Positions 59,863-64,000 of a stretch of DNA of 64,000 nt are shown piece after piece. The DNA is from an uncultured Rothia sp. (GTDB taxonomy: Bacteria; Actinomycetota; Actinomycetes; Actinomycetales; Micrococcaceae), in NCBI GenBank assembly GCA_946221065.1, contig CAMIIO010000004.1, positions 1 through 64,000 of the forward strand. Direction: 5' to 3'. Position numbers and translations under genes: made by a program. Numbering within the stretch: position 1 is the first letter of the stretch; each line of letters opens with the position of its first letter. The notes beneath the pieces are model-generated. The model searched no databases and was not told where the DNA came from. It saw only the letters and a list, made by a program, of their open reading frames with translations.

Positions 59863-60675
59863 TTACGAAATTGATCTGTTCAATTCAGCAAGACGAGTTT
59901 GAACGGTGCCGTCCACAATCTCATCTCCTACTTGAACCCGAAGCCCGCCAACGAGTGAAGGATCAACTGAAATATCCAGCTTCAGCTCTCGGTTATATAC
60001 CTTAGACAGACCTAGACGAAGCTTTTCAATCTGCGCTTCAGTCAACGGACGGGCTGTCTCGATATGAGCTATAGAGCGATTTTGGCGTGCCACAATAGTT
60101 TCAAGAAACTTCTCTGCCAATAAAGCAGCAGTGGTGCCACGCGGTGTTACGCTCGCACGCTTCACCAACAATTCGCCCTGAGAAGTTTGGGGATGACCTG
60201 CCATCACCAATCCCAGCTTCTCTTTGGCGTCCTGAGAAGCACGGGCATCAGATAGAGCAGACTGTGCCTCGGCAGAGCCATTGACCGAGTTGACGAAAGT
60301 CAAGAGTTCGTTGATTATCGTCTCGACCTGTTCAGCTCCTCCGCTCTGTTCCGCAGCATAAGCAGTTGCTTCGACAGCAAGGCGCTCCAGCGCATCCGCA
60401 AGATCTCGTTCTTCGCTCCAGCGTGCAGAAGCAGCTGCGCTGACTACGTTGAGGGTCGATTCAGAGATCTTTCCTCGCAGAATAGAACGCGTGATTCCGT
60501 CTCGGGCATCGGCAGTGCGCGAAGGGTCGGTAAGACCGCGACGTAGCCCGCCGTTGGTATCGAGAAGATCCACTACAGCAAACAATTCTTCAGCAAGATG
60601 TTCGGGATGATCCGCAACATTCGCGGCGAGAACCTGCTCAACATTCTTCAATGATTCAGTAGATACGCCTGCCAT
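59863..60675 (-). CDS. atpH: ATP synthase delta subunit
   Basis: 270 aa peripheral-stalk subunit that joins the F1 top to the b dimer. N-terminal helical bundle and the C-terminal motif ARPLTEAQIEKLRLGLSKVYNRELKLDISVDPSLVGGLRVQVGDEIVDGTVQTRLAELNRSI identify it. It is longer than the 180-residue E. coli protein because of a central N-terminal extension common in Actinobacteria. Start and atpF stop share TAATG. Confidence 0.95.
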   Translation of the reverse strand: MAGVSTESLKNVEQVLAANVADHPEHLAEELFAVVDLLDTNGGLRRGLTDPSRTADARDGITRSILRGKISESTLNVVSAAASARWSEERDLADALERLAVEATAYAAEQSGGAEQVETIINELLTFVNSVNGSAEAQSALSDARASQDAKEKLGLVMAGHPQTSQGELLVKRASVTPRGTTAALLAEKFLETIVARQNRSIAHIETARPLTEAQIEKLRLGLSKVYNRELKLDISVDPSLVGGLRVQVGDEIVDGTVQTRLAELNRSIS

Positions 60676-61223
60676 TACCGAGTAGCACCTACATTTCGCT
60701 GCTCGGATTCAAGGTCAGCAAGAAAACGATCTACCACACGAGCCGATCGCTCATCATCATTGAGGGATTCACCCACAATCTTTCCTGCCAGTACAGTTGC
60801 CAGCGATCCCACCTCAGAGCGGAGAGAAATAGCAGCAGCTGTGCGTTCAGCTTCGATTGTTTTCTGGGCATTTTCGGTAATGCGCTGAGCTTCAACAGTT
60901 GCACGCTCGCGGTACTCAGCCAGGATGGCTTCGCCCTCGGTGCGTGCCTCTTCGCGAATCTTCTGTGCTTCCAAGCGAGCGCCTTCGAGCTGCTCGTTGT
61001 ATTCATCGCGTGCTGCTGCGGCTTCAGCTTGAGCCTTTTCAGCTTTTGCAAGACCGCCCTCAATCGCTTCCTTACGATCCTGATAGATCTTTTCGAACAT
61101 CGGGAATACGTACTTGGCAACGATGAAGAAGAGGATCAGGAACCCAATGAGCGCAATGACCATTTCCCAGAGGTTTGGGATGAGGGGATTAGTAGCACCC
61201 TCGGCAGCCATTAGATATGACAT
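60675..61223 (-). CDS. atpF: ATP synthase b subunit
   Basis: 182 aa. One membrane helix near the N-terminus (LWEMVIALIGFLILFFIVAKYVFP) is followed by a long charged helix rich in Ala, Glu, Lys and Arg (about 45-150) that forms the peripheral stalk. Overlaps atpH by one base. Confidence 0.96.
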   Translation of the reverse strand: MSYLMAAEGATNPLIPNLWEMVIALIGFLILFFIVAKYVFPMFEKIYQDRKEAIEGGLAKAEKAQAEAAAARDEYNEQLEGARLEAQKIREEARTEGEAILAEYRERATVEAQRITENAQKTIEAERTAAAISLRSEVGSLATVLAGKIVGESLNDDERSARVVDRFLADLESEQRNVGATR

Positions 61224-61271
61224 AGGGGAAATTCCTGTTCTATAGAATGATCAGTTTTGGATTTTTTGTCG

Positions 61272-61481
61272 TTAGACGATGAATGCCAGAACCAGACCAA
61301 GAATTGCCAATGCCTCAACCACTGCGAAACCCATGAACAGCATAGGCTGCAGGGTACGCTGGGATTCAGGCTGGCGCGCAACGGAAGTCATGTATGCAGC
61401 GAAGATCAGACCCACACCGATACCGCCACCGATGGAAGCGAGACCGTAACCAATTGCGTTCAGCGAACCAGTAAGTTCCAT
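61272..61481 (-). CDS. atpE: ATP synthase c subunit
   Basis: 69 aa from the ATG at 61481, with GAAAGGAAACAAA ahead; the frame extends six codons upstream. A two-helix hairpin of the c-ring. The first helix has the glycine run GLASIGGGIGVGLIF, the loop is ARQPE, and the second helix carries the ion-binding carboxylate E56 in GFAVVEALAIL. The pattern is that of a proton-translocating ring; no Na+ ligand set (Gln in the first helix, Glu-Ser pair) is apparent. Confidence 0.96.
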   Translation of the reverse strand: MELTGSLNAIGYGLASIGGGIGVGLIFAAYMTSVARQPESQRTLQPMLFMGFAVVEALAILGLVLAFIV

Positions 61482-61610
61482 TTTGTTTCCTTTCAACAAT
61501 ACTCGGGAAAGTATGTGACCGAGCAGAGTTTGTGTATGCAGTTACTTCCCGCTGATGCGGGTCGCTATATTCGTCAAACCGTTCAGAAGAAGCAGCTCGA
61601 GAAAACTTAT

Positions 61611-62402
61611 TTAATGGCCTTCAGAGACCGAACCCTGAATGTAAACAGCCAGCAACAAAGCGAAGATGTACGCCTGGATACACTGGATGAGGAATTCAAG
61701 GAAGTAGAGGAAGATACCCAGGGCAATCGATGCCAAGCCGCCAACAGCTGCGATTCCGCCAACTTCCATAATGAGGAAGTGCGTAAGAGAAGCGGCAACC
61801 ATCATCGCCAGGTGACCACCGAACATGGTTGCAAACAGACGCAACGCGTGGGTTACAGGGCGAATAATGAGGTTCGAGAGGAACTCAATGGGAATCAAGA
61901 TGATGTATAGAACCGGAGGAACACCGGAAGGCATGGTGAGGTCTTTAAAGAATCCCCCCAGGCCCTTGCGCTTGATACCTACACCAACCCAGGTGAGGTA
62001 TCCGATGGCAGCCAAAACGTAAGCTGCGCCAGCATGGCTGAGGGTGGGTAGCTGAAGCACGGGAATTGAACCGTAGAGGTTATTCACCAAGATGAAGAAG
62101 AAAGAAGTGAAAAGTAGCGGCACAAACGGCTTGAAGTGATGCGCACCAATCAAATCTTTACCCAGTGAATTACGGACGAAACCGTAACCCATTTCGGCAA
62201 CGAACTGATTCTTTCCGGGCACCATTGCACGCTTGCGTCCTGCCCAGAGGAAATAACCGGCAACGATAACAACAGACAGCAACACAAGCAACATTTGCTT
62301 ACTGAAGCCGAAGGAACCAATGGTGAAAATATCGGGGAGATGCATCTCTTCAACCGTTGGTGGAACGTATCCGGCCGCAGTTACAAGCCCGTTTTCGATC
62401 AA
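61611..62402 (-). CDS. atpB: ATP synthase a subunit
   Basis: 263 aa integral membrane subunit with the proton half-channels. About five or six segments; the essential arginine lies in IIRPVTHALRLFATMFGGHLAMM (equivalent to R210 of E. coli). The N-terminus is longer and periplasmic. First F1Fo structural gene of the operon, 129 bases before atpE; that gap contains a small GC hairpin CCCGC-TGAT-GCGGG (61548-61561). Confidence 0.97.
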   Translation of the reverse strand: MIENGLVTAAGYVPPTVEEMHLPDIFTIGSFGFSKQMLLVLLSVVIVAGYFLWAGRKRAMVPGKNQFVAEMGYGFVRNSLGKDLIGAHHFKPFVPLLFTSFFFILVNNLYGSIPVLQLPTLSHAGAAYVLAAIGYLTWVGVGIKRKGLGGFFKDLTMPSGVPPVLYIILIPIEFLSNLIIRPVTHALRLFATMFGGHLAMMVAASLTHFLIMEVGGIAAVGGLASIALGIFLYFLEFLIQCIQAYIFALLLAVYIQGSVSEGH

Positions 62403-62487
62403 GGCAAGTCCTTTCTTGCTACTTGTATATGACTGCCGTAACAGCCCAATTCATCAAGTCTGTGTGTTAGGTGTGCAGATGAAAATT

Positions 62488-62748
62488 CTAGGATTTGTGT
62501 TGCTCTCGCATGTGGTGGTACACCAGGTAAAAACCGCCGAGAGCCCCAATCAAAGCTCCCGCCCATACAATCCAGGATGTTCCAAACAAATGATCTAGTC
62601 CAAAGCCTACCAAACTCCAGAATGCAATACCGATTATGACATAGAGTACAGTCATGACCGCACCAGATAATCCTCCGGCAGACACAAGATCACCAGCAGA
62701 ACGCAACTCTTTGTTGCCATCCCACCACTTTGTCTTGTCCTGCTTCAA
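62488..62748 (-). CDS. small membrane protein, AtpZ/AtpI family
   Basis: 86 aa with two hydrophobic segments (about 29-51 and 57-77) after a charged N-terminus. GIAFWSLVGFGLDHLFGTSWIVWAGALIGALGGFYLVYHH has the Gly-rich pattern of AtpZ-type proteins, which form a possible Mg2+/Ca2+ channel or assist c-ring assembly next to F1Fo operons. It lies between the other small membrane-protein gene and atpB. Assignment is by pattern and position. Confidence 0.75.
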   Translation of the reverse strand: MKQDKTKWWDGNKELRSAGDLVSAGGLSGAVMTVLYVIIGIAFWSLVGFGLDHLFGTSWIVWAGALIGALGGFYLVYHHMREQHKS

Positions 62749-62756
62749 GGATTCCC

Positions 62757-63170
62757 CTAGCGTTGCTTCAAATTTTCATCAAACGTATCAAAATAAAGTA
62801 TGCGCAGATGCATAATGGTCCACATGCTCCCCGCCAGCCAGGTACTCACTACCAAGATAGCTGAAATGAGCATCCACCCGTTCAGAATGTCTCTGGGCAA
62901 TGGAACGAACAAGAGCACACACATGCCCAGCATGACTTTTATTACATAGGTTGCCACAAGCGCGCGCGCAATATCTGCCATGGAGTTACGCTCTGCTCGT
63001 GCTGCCACCCATACATCAATGCTGAACCAAGCATGAACAACAAGCCCTGCAATCGCAAAAGCTATCGCCGCTGATTGTCCGTGAACAACCACTCCAATAA
63101 TAGTACCTATGAAGAGCACGGGGAAACAAAGTTTTGACACAAAACGGGAGATATTTTTCCAGGGAGTCAA
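62757..63170 (-). CDS. ATP-operon-associated membrane protein (AtpI-like)
   Basis: 137 aa with four predicted membrane segments (about 13-33, 36-56, 68-90, 95-118). It resembles the poorly conserved AtpI-like protein that precedes atpB in other Actinobacteria (as in the Rv1303 position) and may assist c-ring assembly; sequence alone is weak evidence. Co-transcribed with the 86-residue gene eight bases downstream. Confidence 0.7.
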   Translation of the reverse strand: MTPWKNISRFVSKLCFPVLFIGTIIGVVVHGQSAAIAFAIAGLVVHAWFSIDVWVAARAERNSMADIARALVATYVIKVMLGMCVLLFVPLPRDILNGWMLISAILVVSTWLAGSMWTIMHLRILYFDTFDENLKQR

Positions 63171-63184
63171 AGTTGGCTACATGC

Positions 63185-64000
63185 TCATTTCCGCTTGCCA
63201 GAGACAGAAGCCAGAACATACGGTAAAGAAAGATAAAGACCGATCAGAGCTATAACCAGTAGCCCGGCCCCTAGAGCATTTTGAGTCTCATAAGGTAGCG
63301 CAATAATAGCGATACAAGAAATAAGTACGCTAGTTACTGTTACCACTACGGCACTCGTGAGATGTGAAAATCCCACATCGGTGAGTTGCTGATAAACGTG
63401 ACTTCGATGCGGTTTGTACCATTGCTCACCACGCACAATTCTTCGCAAAAGGGTAAATCCGGTATCTGCCAGGTACACCAAAACCGGGGTCAAAATATAC
63501 TCCACATAGATCCCCGAGAGAAAAGCCCCCACAGCCATAGAAGCCAAAGCTCCGCCCAGAAAGTAGGAGCCTGCGTCGCCCAGAAAAACGTTCCGCCCGG
63601 TCCGCACATTCCAGGGTAAAAATGCCAGATAAGCAGCTGCCACGCATACACCACCAACCGCTAACCAGGGCATCTCGTTCACCCAACCGGCATAGGAATA
63701 AAACCCTCCAACAACCAATCCGTGCATTCCAGAGATGCCGTTAATACCGTCCATAAAATTCACCACGTTGATATATGCGGCAATCGCAAAGATCCCCAGG
63801 GGAATCCACCACAAGGACGTATGAAGACTCAAAGTGATGCTAATAGTCACCACAATGCCAATGGCTAATTGCGCAACAAACCGTTTTTTGATTGAAACAC
63901 CGCGGTAGTCTTCCATCCACCCCAATGCGCCAGAAGCACCCATCCCAAAAAATACTGCGAGCGCGATGGAACGGTCAGTAGGAATCAAACCGCTCAGTAA
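63185..64000 (-). CDS. WecA/MraY-family glycosyl-1-phosphate transferase, 5' end beyond window
   Basis: At least 271 residues; the frame runs open to the window edge and the start is outside (complete relatives have about 350-390). It attaches a sugar-1-phosphate to undecaprenyl or decaprenyl phosphate. Motifs: DRSIALAVFFGMGASGALGWMEDYRGVSIKKRF (Asp-rich site), NVVNFMDGINGISG, FLGDAGSYFLGGALAS, and PHRSHVYQQL (a His motif for the nucleotide sugar). The pattern is closest to WecA/TagO, and a WecA homologue upstream of the atp operon is known in mycobacteria. Role: start of a cell-wall or teichoic-type glycan. Confidence 0.88.
   Translation of the reverse strand, partial: LLSGLIPTDRSIALAVFFGMGASGALGWMEDYRGVSIKKRFVAQLAIGIVVTISITLSLHTSLWWIPLGIFAIAAYINVVNFMDGINGISGMHGLVVGGFYSYAGWVNEMPWLAVGGVCVAAAYLAFLPWNVRTGRNVFLGDAGSYFLGGALASMAVGAFLSGIYVEYILTPVLVYLADTGFTLLRRIVRGEQWYKPHRSHVYQQLTDVGFSHLTSAVVVTVTSVLISCIAIIALPYETQNALGAGLLVIALIGLYLSLPYVLASVSGKRK

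Noticed and set aside
1..64000. CRISPR array, prophage, insertion sequence, restriction system or toxin-antitoxin pair
   Set aside because: No regularly spaced repeats, transposase or integrase motifs, phage genes, methyltransferase motifs or small toxin-like pairs were found on reading either strand.

Overview
The window looks like a chromosomal segment of a high-GC Gram-positive bacterium (Actinobacteria), most likely Micrococcaceae and close to Rothia. The support is gene content: an S-(hydroxymethyl)mycothiol dehydrogenase, NucS mismatch endonuclease, the ClpS-DUF2017-MurI-RNase PH-RdgB cluster, a DUF3039 protein, an F1Fo operon preceded by a WecA-like gene, and several genes whose -10 box sits 6-7 bases before the start codon (leaderless mRNAs). 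The genus is an inference; no species call is possible by eye. I see no insertion sequence, prophage, CRISPR array or plasmid genes.

Left part (1-22,300) is amino-acid metabolism and translation: a partial tRNA-Gln, gltX with a fumarylacetoacetate-hydrolase-like gene, ilvE, leuB, thrC, metG, serA, and ilvB-ilvN-ilvC. A two-component system and an FtsX-type ABC exporter are inserted at 5.4-11 kb, and a lipoprotein gene faces a Tat-exported SGNH hydrolase at 12.5-14.7 kb. Two regulatory arrangements stand out. First, ilvB is preceded by a complete attenuator: a consensus promoter, a leaderless 17-codon peptide (MKTQENVQRVINLLVIL) and mutually exclusive antiterminator and terminator helices. Second, an identical 18-bp perfect palindrome (CTCATACCGCGGTATGAG) lies 72 bp upstream of the histidine kinase gene and 77 bp upstream of the ABC transporter gene, which suggests a response-regulator operator linking the two units.

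Middle part (22,300-46,500) holds two tandem tRNA-Lys(CUU) genes, divergent marR and bcp, tRNA-Leu(UAG), an orphan peptide-type substrate-binding lipoprotein, mqo, a YihY-type membrane protein, an alpha/beta hydrolase, the mycothiol formaldehyde/nitrosothiol pair (mscR plus a metallo-beta-lactamase-fold protein), an overlapping sbcD-sbcC-MFS unit, a degenerate ADP-ribosylglycohydrolase homologue, an aminoglycoside-phosphotransferase-fold kinase, the clpS-DUF2017-murI-MBL-rph-rdgB cluster, and the NAD-salvage pair pncB-pncA.

Right part (46,500-64,000) holds an SF2 helicase, a DUF3039 gene, an ABC exporter, a thioredoxin-fold/TPR protein without CxxC, an AI-2E family membrane protein, a small Cys/His protein divergent from nucS, and the complete atp operon (atpB-E-F-H-A-G-D-C, minus strand), preceded by two small membrane-protein genes and a WecA/MraY-type transferase that runs off the right edge.

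Most transcription units end in strong hairpins that I located by hand. Start codons were moved from the longest ORF where a ribosome-binding site, signal peptide or family N-terminus argued for it (FAH protein, leuB, SGNH hydrolase, YihY protein, ADP-ribosylglycohydrolase-like, small Cys/His protein, atpD, atpG, atpE).
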